IMG/VR virus record: IMGVR_UViG_3300031951_001164
Location: 1-24,445 of that record
Source of the DNA: a virus
Length of the DNA: 24,445 nt
Strand: one strand, 5' to 3'
This document shows, one piece after another, positions 15,930 through 21,916 of this stretch. How positions within the stretch are numbered: the stretch's first letter is position 1; each line of letters begins with the position of its first letter. The notes under the pieces are model-generated. The model searched no databases. It was not told where the DNA came from and worked only from the letters and a program-made list of their open reading frames with translations. Position numbers and translations under genes: made by a program.

Positions 15930-16395
15930 TTAATCCGATTTCTTTTACAGGAACTCCTGCGTATTTATGAAAAGGTTTTAGAATAGATTTCTTTCCTACA
16001 AAAGCAGAAGCACCAATCATACACCCTTCGGGTATTCTTAACTTTTGATGGATAACTGCGTTTAGTCCTATATTACAATTCCTTTCAATTATTGTGTGAC
16101 CGCCTACTTTCGCTCCGCAACTTATTGTTACATTCTCGGCAAGTATAGCATCGTGACCTATATGAGAATGCTTCATCAAATAACAATCCCTACCGATTAC
16201 AGTTCTTTTATCCGTACCAGAATCAACAGTAACCAATCCTGTTAATCTTGCTCCGCTCATTATAAGGACTAATCCTTCGTTATGCTCATAGCCTTTCCAT
16301 TCGGGTGGGGAACCAATAACACAATACTCCCCAATATAAGCACCTTGTTCTATTATTACTCCGGGATAAATTATTGCGGTATGATGAATAAACAT
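15919..16395 (-). CDS. Hexapeptide-repeat (left-handed beta-helix) acyltransferase
   Basis: This is a 158-residue protein with imperfect hexapeptide repeats through most of its length (AIIYPGVIIEQGAYIGEYCV, then VTISCGAKVGGHTIIERNCN, then NAVIHQKLRIPEGCMIGASA). It ends in the typical AGVPVKEIG tail. HSHIGHDAIL (about 77-86) carries the His expected for acyl transfer. Such LpxA/maltose-acetyltransferase-like enzymes transfer acetyl or acyl groups from CoA or ACP to sugars. Its start overlaps the previous stop (TAATG), and it sits between two glycosyltransferase genes, suggesting it decorates the sugar they add. Fold is clear; substrate is unknown. Confidence 0.85.
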   Translation of the reverse strand: MFIHHTAIIYPGVIIEQGAYIGEYCVIGSPPEWKGYEHNEGLVLIMSGARLTGLVTVDSGTDKRTVIGRDCYLMKHSHIGHDAILAENVTISCGAKVGGHTIIERNCNIGLNAVIHQKLRIPEGCMIGASAFVGKKSILKPFHKYAGVPVKEIGLNAR

Positions 16396-16556
16396 TAGTT
16401 GCTAACTTTTAAATATTCTATATCATCTACCTTGCCCACGATAATTTCGTTCCTTTCTATTGTGTTTATTAGTTCCCTTATTAGCCTTTCCTTTTCTTCT
16501 CTTTCCGAAAGATATCTTTCCAATAGTTCCTGATTTAGCCATAACTCAACTACCAT
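16395..16556 (-). CDS. Tiny helical protein in glycan cassette
   Basis: This is a 53-residue protein from the ATG at 16556 (MVVELWLNQELLERYLSERE), highly charged and helical, likely a coiled coil, with a short C-terminal strand (VDDIEYLKVSN). The frame extends upstream to a GTG at 16634, but that part overlaps a better small ORF, so the ATG is preferred. It overlaps that ORF by 11 nt, and its stop overlaps the acyltransferase start (TAATG). No function is recognised. Confidence 0.5.
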   Translation of the reverse strand: MVVELWLNQELLERYLSEREEKERLIRELINTIERNEIIVGKVDDIEYLKVSN

Positions 16557-16686
16557 TTTTTTTCTTCTTGAATTTGCCTTGAGCAAGAATCGCCTTGTAA
16601 GCCTTCTCTGCTTTTTCTTTTGTTTCAAATACACACGCTCCTGTTCCTATTCTATACTTTCCGTTTTTACATTTTAAGACCGGCAT
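16546..16686 (-). CDS. Small conserved-looking phage protein (KYRIGTGACVF motif)
   Basis: This is a 46-residue ORF with an ATG at 16686: MPVLKCKNGKYRIGTGACVF, then a helix TKEKAEKAYKAILAQGKF and a Lys-rich end. The order is two strands with paired Cys (C6, C18), then a helix. I recall similar stand-alone or fused segments (KCxxGKYRIGxGxC…A..AYKA) in other phages, so it is probably real. It starts inside the last codons of the GT-B gene (stop at 16667) and overlaps the following 53-residue ORF, as expected for translation coupling. Function is unknown; a small metal- or nucleic-acid-binding module is possible. Confidence 0.65.
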   Translation of the reverse strand: MPVLKCKNGKYRIGTGACVFETKEKAEKAYKAILAQGKFKKKKNGS

Positions 16687-17671
16687 ATAATTGTTTTCTT
16701 TTCTCGTTTACTTTAAATAAGTTATAGTTTGTAACTGCCCATTCAAATAGTTCCAAACCTTTCTCTTGTCTATAAATAGCATCTTCGGTAACTTTTTTAA
16801 TCTCCTTGTACCAATCTCCTTGCTGATTTACTTGTATCATTGGCGAGTTTAAATAAGGCTCAACGTGACTACCAATTACAGGAATCTTCTTACAAGCCGC
16901 CTCTAAAAGTTTTAGATTAGATTTCATTGAATTAAACTTCGTGGCTCGTAACGGAACGATAGAACAATCCGCATCGTTATAAAAATTCATATACTCGGTA
17001 ACAGGAAGGAATCTTCTTACATCTCCTAACTTTAAACCACAAGTAAAGTTTGATATCATCCGATGCCAAATTGCAGCCGAACCCTCTCCAGAATCATCAA
17101 AGCCACAAAGTTGAAAATGAACCTTACTTCTTAAAGAAGAATCGGAAGCGACTTTCTTAAAAGGAAACTGAACTAATTTAATATCTTCTTCGTGAGTTAT
17201 TGAGCCTGTATAAACAAACTTTACTTTGTCGGTGTATTCTCTTACATCTGTGAATTGGTCATTACCATACGGAAGAGCATTTGGAAGTATTGCAACATTT
17301 GAGTTTATAGGTCTAATCTCGTTCCATAACTTTTCGTTAGTGCAAGTAACCAAATCGGCTTCTCTAATGTGATTAATGATTTCTTGTGTTGGGTAAACAC
17401 TTGATAAAATATGCGACCTATCTAATATCCAATAGTCATCTATATCGCAAATCATTTTAAAGCCATACTTTTTTCGTTTCTCTAAAAGAGTTTCCAGATT
17501 AGTTCCTGCAATAAAACGATTAAACAAAAGAATATCGAAGTTTTCTTCTAATACTTCATCCGTTAAAGTATCAGTAAAGAAAGCATAAGTTTTCTCTAAA
17601 TAGTAAATCGGTAGCATCATTCGGTGGTAACCAACTCCGCTTCCTTGTGATGTTAAAACAAGTATTCTCAT
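16667..17671 (-). CDS. GT-B fold glycosyltransferase (GT4-like)
   Basis: This is a 334-residue protein. It starts MRILVLTSQGSGVGYHRMML, a glycine-rich first Rossmann strand-turn. It has ICDIDDYW at about 74-81 and a second domain beginning KVKFVYTGSITHEEDI (about 148). The donor-site region is FNSMKSNLKLLEAACKKIPV (about 247-266), a degenerate form of the GT4 pattern with a conserved Glu. It would transfer a sugar from an NDP donor. It overlaps the previous gene by 4 nt (ATGA). Together with the acyltransferase and GT-A genes it forms a compact glycan-modifying set in the late block. Acceptor is unknown. Confidence 0.8.
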   Translation of the reverse strand: MRILVLTSQGSGVGYHRMMLPIYYLEKTYAFFTDTLTDEVLEENFDILLFNRFIAGTNLETLLEKRKKYGFKMICDIDDYWILDRSHILSSVYPTQEIINHIREADLVTCTNEKLWNEIRPINSNVAILPNALPYGNDQFTDVREYTDKVKFVYTGSITHEEDIKLVQFPFKKVASDSSLRSKVHFQLCGFDDSGEGSAAIWHRMISNFTCGLKLGDVRRFLPVTEYMNFYNDADCSIVPLRATKFNSMKSNLKLLEAACKKIPVIGSHVEPYLNSPMIQVNQQGDWYKEIKKVTEDAIYRQEKGLELFEWAVTNYNLFKVNEKRKQLYAGLKM

Positions 17672-17985
17672 TTTTTAGGTCTGCCTCTTTTTTTCTTTAC
17701 TTCTTCGATTGTGTTTTGAATAACCTCTGTTTGCACTTTTTGTTGTGCAGTTTCTATTGGATTTTTAGGTTGTGCATTTTCATAAAGTACAATTAATCTT
17801 TTCAGCATATCAAATACACATTCCCCACACCAATAGGTTAAAGAGAATTGTGCATCTAAATACTCCCGGTACATTCTTTCGTATTCTCCGAGAACATCAA
17901 AAGGAATGTTACGAGTGAATCCAAGTTTAACAGATTCAAAATTAATAATGTGTTGTTTGCAATAATCAAGGTCTTTTTGGTTCAT
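17668..17985 (-). CDS. Small late protein with basic RGRPKK tail
   Basis: This is a 105-residue protein starting MNQKDLDYCKQHIINFESVK. It is helical, with YWCGECVFDMLKRLIVLYEN (about 51-70) containing a CxxC. It ends EEVKKKRGRPKK, a GRP core like an AT-hook, so it may touch AT-rich DNA. The CxxC with C9 could bind metal, but only three Cys are present. It overlaps the membrane protein gene by 20 nt and the GT-B gene by 4 nt. Function is unknown. Confidence 0.55.
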   Translation of the reverse strand: MNQKDLDYCKQHIINFESVKLGFTRNIPFDVLGEYERMYREYLDAQFSLTYWCGECVFDMLKRLIVLYENAQPKNPIETAQQKVQTEVIQNTIEEVKKKRGRPKK

Positions 17986-18223
17986 ACAAATTATTTAAAA
18001 AGTTTTTAAAAAATGGCGATATAACTCCGGCTCCGAACATACATACAACCGCATCAGTTACAACTTGCGGAAGCAGGAAAAGCAAAAGAGCAACCCAAGC
18101 GGTTAAACAAAGTGTGCAGTTAAAAGGTTTAAAATCTAAATGCCACTTAAATGGAAATCGATTTTGAGTAATAAAGTAAAACGAAAAAAAGTTAGCCGCT
18201 AAAATAATTTCAATCAAGTTCAT
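17966..18223 (-). CDS. Small two-TM membrane protein
   Basis: This is an 85-residue protein with two likely membrane segments, about 3-18 (LIEIILAANFFSFYFI) and about 40-68 (CLTAWVALLLFLLPQVVTDA, continuing), separated by a loop FPFKWHLDFKPFNCTLC, with a basic C-terminus. The size and topology would allow a holin, but no endolysin is nearby and the conserved-looking FNCTLCLTAW motif is not a holin hallmark I know. It overlaps the sigma-like gene by 14 nt and the next gene by 20 nt. Confidence 0.55.
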   Translation of the reverse strand: MNLIEIILAANFFSFYFITQNRFPFKWHLDFKPFNCTLCLTAWVALLLFLLPQVVTDAVVCMFGAGVISPFFKNFLNNLYEPKRP

Positions 18224-18707
18224 TGTTTCTAATTTTATATTTTAAAAGTGTCTTTGCTTTACGAATTGTTTTTAATAGTGAACGATAAGGAATCTTTGTC
18301 TCTCTGGAAATAGCTAAAAGATTCTTATTGTGAGAATATAGTTTTAAAAGTTCCGCTTCATACCAATGCAAAACTTTCATTCCTTCATTTAATTTTTTAA
18401 ATATATTTTCGTCATAATCTTCTTTAATATCTTGATATGATATAGGTATTTCTTCAAATATTTTTCTAAATTTTATATAAAATTCACTTCTATTACTTTT
18501 AGCCATATTTAAAATAGTTCTTACAGTAAAATATTTTAAATATCCGTTTTGATGCATATCAATTATTTTTTCTTCATTGATTTCACACAAAACTAGAAAG
18601 ACTTCTTGAAGTAAATCTTCTTGAAGTTCATAAGGTTGCATTTTTGAAATTGCATTCCTAATATCTTCAGAAAGATATAGATCTTGTATAATTTGATTTT
18701 TATTCAC
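18210..18707 (-). CDS. Sigma-70-like phage transcription factor
   Basis: This is a 165-residue protein. Residues about 26-45 (PYELQEDLLQEVFLVLCEIN) match the region 2 helix pattern of sigma-70 family proteins ('…eDllQevfl.l'). Residues about 60-80 could continue region 2. The C-terminus (about 118-155, LLAISRETKIPYRSLLKTIR) is a region 4-type helix-turn-helix for -35 contact. It is the first gene of the leftward block and lies at the divergent control region. It probably redirects host RNA polymerase to phage late promoters, possibly the TTG/CTATTTA elements. It is short even for an ECF sigma, so some phage proteins of this kind may act without full core binding. Confidence 0.7.
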   Translation of the reverse strand: MNKNQIIQDLYLSEDIRNAISKMQPYELQEDLLQEVFLVLCEINEEKIIDMHQNGYLKYFTVRTILNMAKSNRSEFYIKFRKIFEEIPISYQDIKEDYDENIFKKLNEGMKVLHWYEAELLKLYSHNKNLLAISRETKIPYRSLLKTIRKAKTLLKYKIRNNELD

Positions 18708-18949
18708 TTTCTATATAAAACTACTATATATATTTTATTCTTTATATTATACTTCTTATTCTTCTTTATATTGTACCCTATACGGTAGGGTATACTATAC
18801 CTATTAAATAGCTATTTAATACCTATTATTAATATATTGTAGCATATTGATATTCAATAAGTTATAAAATATATAAAAAAAATACAAAAAAATTTTTTTG
18901 GTTTAGAAATAGTATATAAATTCACGCTTATAAAACAAAACAAAACCCA
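18708..18949. promoter_or_regulatory. Divergent AT-rich control region with three inverted repeats
   Basis: This 242-nt gap holds no gene and separates the two divergent blocks. It contains TACCCTA-tacgg-TAGGGTA (18774-18792), a perfect 20-bp palindrome TATTAAATAGCTATTTAATA (18802-18821) and TATTGA-tat-TCAATA (18845-18859). The palindrome carries CTATTTA on both strands, the same 7-mer found in the candidate late promoters. Near the rightward gene, TTTTTTTGG (18894-18901) and TATAAATT (18915-18922) could serve as a promoter with short spacing. No clear consensus leftward promoter was found. Operators for a repressor or activator are likely, but no regulator other than the sigma-like gene is in the window. 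Confidence 0.6.
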
Positions 18950-19195
18950 ATGAAAACTTACAAATTAACAAACCAAACAAAAGGATTACTAAATGAAACC
19001 CTTTATTCTTACAAGTCTGATGATAAAGGATTAGTATTTTGTATGCATCCAAAAAAGGCTTTCTCTTTTGTATTATATAGTCGCACACCTAATATGACAA
19101 TGAAAGAGGTTAAGTTGTTTTTTAACAAGTGGATGGAAACTGCAATAGGACCTTCAGAAACTTTTAACAATAGAATACAAATTGTAAATTTATAA
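18950..19195 (+). CDS. First early-block gene, unknown
   Basis: This is an 81-residue protein starting MKTYKLTNQTKGLLNETLYS. It has a mixed helix-strand pattern with a central aromatic strand (KAFSFVLYSRT) and an amphipathic helix MKEVKLFFNKWMETA. No known motif was recognised. The leader is A-rich (aaaacaaaacaaaaccca before ATG), a Bacteroidota-like start context without Shine-Dalgarno. As the first gene after the control region it may be an early host-takeover or regulatory protein, but this is guesswork. Confidence 0.55.
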   Translation: MKTYKLTNQTKGLLNETLYSYKSDDKGLVFCMHPKKAFSFVLYSRTPNMTMKEVKLFFNKWMETAIGPSETFNNRIQIVNL

Positions 19196-19199
19196 ATAT

Positions 19200-19283
19200 A
19201 TGAAACCACAAACAAAACTCGCAATCGTTCTAATTTTAGTAATGTACCTTGTAGGACTTTTACAAGATATCCATTCACTTTAA
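19200..19283 (+). CDS. 27-residue membrane peptide ORF
   Basis: The ORF reads MKPQTKLAIVLILVMYLVGL and continues for seven residues to a TAA. It is one hydrophobic helix (about residues 7-21) with a basic N-terminus. It starts 4 nt after the previous stop and ends 11 nt before the next ATG, filling the gap exactly as a real gene would. Too short for statistical certainty. Confidence 0.4.
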   Translation: MKPQTKLAIVLILVMYLVGLLQDIHSL

Positions 19284-19294
19284 AAACAAAACAA

Positions 19295-19546
19295 ATGAAA
19301 ATCCAAATCTCTGTCTCTGCCGAAAACGCTGCCTTTTTAATGGCTACTGAAAAGTTTAAATTCAAGGCTTCTTTCAATTCCGTTGCACCAAATGGATTGA
19401 TAGTCCTTGATGTTTACTTCTCTCCGTTAGCCGATTCTGAAACTATTGCTTCTTCATTTTTTTATGCAGGAATGCAATGCTCTATTGATCAAATCAAAAA
19501 AGAAGTTTTTAACAATGAAAACAGTTTATCCGCCCAACCCCTGTAA
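19295..19546 (+). CDS. Small early protein, unknown
   Basis: This is an 83-residue protein starting MKIQISVSAENAAFLMATEK. It has N-terminal strand-helix, central strands (GLIVLDVYFSPLA) and a C-terminal helix (SIDQIKKEVFNNENS). It is preceded by an A-rich leader (aaaaacaaaacaa). It has one Cys and no motif or membrane segment. The end overlaps the next 29-residue ORF by 32 nt. Function is unknown. Confidence 0.55.
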   Translation: MKIQISVSAENAAFLMATEKFKFKASFNSVAPNGLIVLDVYFSPLADSETIASSFFYAGMQCSIDQIKKEVFNNENSLSAQPL

Positions 19547-19604
19547 AGATTTTAACGAGTGGATTAATTATATCTACTCATTACTTAAAAGTCCGTCTCG
19601 TTAA
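19515..19604 (+). CDS. 29-residue ORF overlapping previous gene
   Basis: The ORF starts at 19515 (after aacaa) and reads MKTVYPPNPCKDFNEWINYI, then nine more residues ending in SPSR. It overlaps the preceding gene's 3' end in another frame. The start context is good and the C-terminal half is an amphipathic helix. It could be a real microprotein or chance; there is no further support. Confidence 0.35.
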   Translation: MKTVYPPNPCKDFNEWINYIYSLLKSPSR

Positions 19605-19626
19605 GGACTTTAATCTGCAACGAAAA

Positions 19627-19668
19627 AGGGGGGTGTTGAATCTGGGTTTTGGTCAAAAATGCCCCCCT
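19627..19668 (-). terminator. GC-rich long hairpin with T-tract on minus strand
   Basis: AGGGGGG (19627-19633) pairs with CCCCCCT (19662-19668), with a second small inverted repeat (TTTTGGTCAAAA) within the 28-nt loop. On the minus strand the stem ends CCCCCCTTTTTCG, a good T-tract; on the plus strand it is followed by TAACTTTTAAAAT, weaker. No leftward gene is known to need it, so it may stop antisense transcripts or act in both directions. The flank GAAAAAGGGG resembles that of the 5631-5654 terminator. Confidence 0.45.
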
Positions 19669-19688
19669 AACTTTTAAAATATACCGCT

Positions 19689-19814
19689 ATGAACCTCAAA
19701 GAAAAAATAATACACTATTTAATTTTCGGTACATTAGCTTATACAATCTATATCTCGGTTTGCATCTTATTTGAATTACATACACTTTATAAAAAAATAA
19801 AACAATGGAACTAA
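19689..19814 (+). CDS. 41-residue single-TM protein ORF
   Basis: The ORF reads MNLKEKIIHYLIFGTLAYTI, continuing YISVCILFELHTLYKKIKQWN. It is one membrane helix (about 10-30) with a charged N-terminus and basic C-terminus. Its last codons overlap the start of the following 217-residue gene (ATG at 19805), as in translation coupling elsewhere in this block. It may be a small membrane early protein. Function is unknown. Confidence 0.5.
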   Translation: MNLKEKIIHYLIFGTLAYTIYISVCILFELHTLYKKIKQWN

Positions 19815-20458
19815 CTAAACCAAACGAAGCCTTACAAGTTGCTTCTACGCTCCAGACATTTGTTACAGAACGAAAACTTACCGCCAACATTCAAGGTAAA
19901 AACTATCCATTAGTTGAGGCTTGGCAATTTGCCGGAAGCCAATTAGGACTTATCCCTGTTGTTAAAGAAGTTAAAAATCTCTCTACTGATACCGAATTAA
20001 AGTACGAAGCAATGGTTGAGGTTATTCGCCTTACTGATTCGGTTGTACTTTCCAGAGGCTACGCAGTTTGTTCTAATAAAGAAAACTCCAAGAGAAGATT
20101 CGATGAATACGCAATCGCATCAATGGCTCAAACAAGAGCAGTAGGGAAAGCCTATCGGAATATTCTTGCTTGGCTTATGAAAGCCGCAGGTTTTGAGGCT
20201 ACTCCTGCCGAAGAGATGGATTTCATTAAAGATGAAGTTGGGGATGATGGAAGAGATTTTTTATTAAATTTACTTGAAACTTCTTCTTATGAAGGAAAGG
20301 TTCGGGATAAACTTTATATTCGTATAACAGGAATTTTAACTAATGAGGATTATGAAAAGGCTAAAAAGGATTTATTGGCGAATCAAGTTGGCATTGGTGC
20401 TATACCTAATCCAAGTCAAAAAGACATTAACAATCACCTCAAAAAATCTATAAAATGA
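19805..20458 (+). CDS. Conserved phage early protein, SMAQTRA motif, possible recombination role
   Basis: This is a 217-residue protein. LVEAWQFAGSQLGLIPVV (36-53), a strand region with VVLSRGYAVCSNKE (80-93), and YAIASMAQTRAVGKAYRN (102-119) followed by GFEATPAEEM form a pattern I recall from many phages of actinobacteria and Bacteroidota, usually unnamed. The basic helix with SMAQTRA followed by a hydrophobic helix might bind nucleic acid. The position at the head of the replication and recombination genes would suit a single-strand annealing or loading role, but I see no diagnostic Rad52/RecT motif. The C-terminal 60 residues are a charged linker with DINNHLKKSIK. Confidence 0.6.
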   Translation: MELTKPNEALQVASTLQTFVTERKLTANIQGKNYPLVEAWQFAGSQLGLIPVVKEVKNLSTDTELKYEAMVEVIRLTDSVVLSRGYAVCSNKENSKRRFDEYAIASMAQTRAVGKAYRNILAWLMKAAGFEATPAEEMDFIKDEVGDDGRDFLLNLLETSSYEGKVRDKLYIRITGILTNEDYEKAKKDLLANQVGIGAIPNPSQKDINNHLKKSIK

Positions 20459-20928
20459 ATATAGCCACTCAAACTGATTTAAGCCTATTTGAGACCTCTA
20501 AAACCGAAAGGCAAGAGTTTGCTCAATCGGTAATAAATAACGCAAAGGAAGGTCTCCTAAACCCTTTAAAGTTACATCTACAAGTTAAATGTTTAGAGGA
20601 CTTGATTAAGCAGATAACAAGCCATCCAAGTTATCGAGAACTAACTTTAGATGAAGCCTATAAATACGGAAAGACATTTGAGCATTACAACGCCAAATTC
20701 GAGATAAAAGAAATGAGTGTTAAATATGATTACTCGGTTTGTAATGACCCTATTTACAATAGCCTAAAAATTGAGTTAGAAGCGTTACAAGAAAAGATTA
20801 AAGCCAGAGAAATGGTTTTAAAATCTTTATCTCCGCAAGGATTGCAAACATTAATTGAAGATGAAGTAGTAACTTTATATCCACCTAATAAAACATCTAC
20901 TACTACTATATCCGTAAATTTAAAATAA
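20455..20928 (+). CDS. Conserved-looking phage early protein, unknown
   Basis: This is a 157-residue protein starting MNIATQTDLSLFETSKTERQ. It contains GLLNPLKLHLQVKCLEDLIK (34-53), LTLDEAYKYGKTFEHYNAKF (64-83), VKYDYSVCNDPIYNSLKIEL and a coiled-coil helix, then a terminal VTLYPPNKTSTTTISVNLK. The pattern resembles a phage family I have seen paired with the preceding gene; no function is known to me. The start overlaps the SMAQTRA gene by 4 nt, so the two probably act together. Confidence 0.6.
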   Translation: MNIATQTDLSLFETSKTERQEFAQSVINNAKEGLLNPLKLHLQVKCLEDLIKQITSHPSYRELTLDEAYKYGKTFEHYNAKFEIKEMSVKYDYSVCNDPIYNSLKIELEALQEKIKAREMVLKSLSPQGLQTLIEDEVVTLYPPNKTSTTTISVNLK

Positions 20929-21158
20929 TGACACGCACCGAAGTTATCACACTAACAGTATTTAATCCCGAAACAGAAATGTACGAGGATATAAAAGCCA
21001 AAGTTGAATTTACTTTGTATGTTGGTAGAGTAGAACCTTTTGAGGCTGATGAATACGATTGGAATATTTTATGGATTGAAGGTTCGGATTGGGTAGATGA
21101 ACAAATCGTAGATAAAGCAATAGAAACTGATTTTGATATAAGAAGCATCTTTTACTAA
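20928..21158 (+). CDS. Small acidic early protein, unknown
   Basis: This is a 76-residue protein starting MTRTEVITLTVFNPETEMYE. It is very acidic, with several Asp/Glu runs (FEADEYDWNILWIEGSDWVD) and many Trp. It is strand-rich at the N-terminus, with a C-terminal helix. The ATG overlaps the previous stop (TAATG). A DNA-mimic or inhibitor is conceivable from charge alone, but nothing else supports it. Confidence 0.5.
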   Translation: MTRTEVITLTVFNPETEMYEDIKAKVEFTLYVGRVEPFEADEYDWNILWIEGSDWVDEQIVDKAIETDFDIRSIFY

Positions 21159-21169
21159 ACCCCTGTTAT

Positions 21170-21310
21170 ATGAAAGCAAAAACACCTTCGAACATTCAGA
21201 AAGAAGGCAATTCGTACAGAGTACGAGTTCAAACAAACGGAATCCGAGTAAGTAAAAACTTTACTTCGCTCCGTAAGGCTTTGCAATTTAGAAAGCAGTT
21301 GCAAGGTTAA
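21170..21310 (+). CDS. 46-residue AP2-like DNA-binding microprotein
   Basis: The protein reads MKAKTPSNIQKEGNSYRVRV, then QTNGIRVSKNFTSLRKALQF, then RKQLQG. The order strand-strand-strand-helix with 'GNSYRVRV..NG.RVSK.F.SL..A..FR' is like the arm-type AP2 DNA-binding domain at the N-terminus of tyrosine integrases and in some HNH homing endonucleases. Here it stands alone, basic, without a catalytic domain. It could be an accessory factor binding repeat DNA or a remnant of an integrase or HNH gene. It ends 6 nt before the tRNA-like RNA. Confidence 0.6.
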   Translation: MKAKTPSNIQKEGNSYRVRVQTNGIRVSKNFTSLRKALQFRKQLQG

Positions 21311-21316
21311 TGGGTA

Positions 21317-21401
21317 AGCCGGTTGGCGTAAGTGGGAATGAATACCACTCAAGGTAACGCCTCTGCAAAGAGAGATGGGAGTTCGAATCTCCCACCGGCT
21401 T
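21317..21401 (+). tRNA. tRNA-like RNA with canonical ends and abnormal core
   Basis: AGCCGGT (21317-21323) pairs with ACCGGCT (21394-21400) as a 7-bp acceptor, followed by T as discriminator. GGGAG-TTCGAAT-CTCCC (21377-21393) is a textbook T-arm. The core is odd. GGCGT (21322-21330 area) pairs with ACGCC, enclosing an extra hairpin AGTGG…CCACT and an AAGGTA loop. Next comes CTCTGCAAAGAG, where CTGCAAA could be a Cys anticodon loop (GCA), supported by the U discriminator; the stem would be poor (two Watson-Crick pairs and a wobble). At 85 nt it has type-II length. No CCA is encoded. It may be a diverged tRNA-Cys, a pseudogene or a structural tRNA mimic. Confidence 0.45.
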
Positions 21402-21419
21402 CGAATCAAAAATTAAATT

Positions 21420-21629
21420 ATGAAACTAAAAGTTTATCGAGAGGTCACGCTTGACCGCAAGTATTATTCTGTCTATCAAACTGATGGCGAATATGAAAGC
21501 ATTATTAAAGTTTTTTTGTTCGATGCATCAAACGAAGATGAAGTTTATCAAACTACAATGAAGTTTGCCAAACACATCGAAGAAGAAGGATTACCAGACA
21601 AAAAACAATTAATTTACGAAACAATCTAA
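21420..21629 (+). CDS. Small early protein, unknown
   Basis: This is a 69-residue protein starting MKLKVYREVTLDRKYYSVYQ. It has an N-terminal sheet pattern (VYREVTLDRKYYSVYQTDGE), then a helix with DEVYQTTMKFAKHIEEEGL. No motif was recognised. It begins 19 nt after the tRNA-like RNA and stops 5 nt before the SSB-like gene. Function is unknown. Confidence 0.5.
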   Translation: MKLKVYREVTLDRKYYSVYQTDGEYESIIKVFLFDASNEDEVYQTTMKFAKHIEEEGLPDKKQLIYETI

Positions 21630-21634
21630 ACACA

Positions 21635-21916
21635 ATGGAAAAACAACAAAAAATCTACTGCGGTAGCGGTAAGAAAAAGTCAGACACTTGGTTACAAGCC
21701 TCAATCAACTTGGACAAAATTAAAGAACATATCCAAGAATATAAGGGTAGCCGATTTATTAAAGTAAACATCAATATTAAATCTGAACCCGACCAATACG
21801 GAAAAGATGTTTCTATTTCAATTGATACTTGGAAGCCAGAGGAATCTGAATTTAGGCATAAGCCAGACCCAAAGTTTACACACGATAACACTCCACCCAA
21901 TGACCTTCCGTTCTAA
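21635..21916 (+). CDS. SSB-like single-strand DNA-binding protein candidate
   Basis: This is a 93-residue protein. A short beta-rich core (KIYCGSGKKKSDTWLQASIN, then SRFIKVNINIKSEPDQYGKD, then VSISIDTWKPE) is followed by a disordered Pro/His/Asp tail ending PPNDLPF. The last residues (DLPF, 90-93) match the acidic C-terminal tip by which bacterial SSBs recruit partner proteins (typically DDDIPF). The core is shorter than an OB domain of SSB and lacks its usual motifs, so this may be a phage-specific binder using the same tip. Place beside ninG in the replication block supports a DNA role. TAATG overlap with ninG. Confidence 0.6.
   Translation: MEKQQKIYCGSGKKKSDTWLQASINLDKIKEHIQEYKGSRFIKVNINIKSEPDQYGKDVSISIDTWKPEESEFRHKPDPKFTHDNTPPNDLPF

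Noticed and set aside
16557-16634. Upstream extension of the 53-residue ORF from a GTG
   Set aside because: It is very basic and overlaps a better ORF (16546-16686) with an ATG and a conserved-looking motif in another frame.
21377-21410. Attachment site (attP) made of a tRNA 3' end
   Set aside because: The 5' acceptor strand is also present and no integrase is in the window, so a whole tRNA-like RNA is the simpler reading; not excluded.
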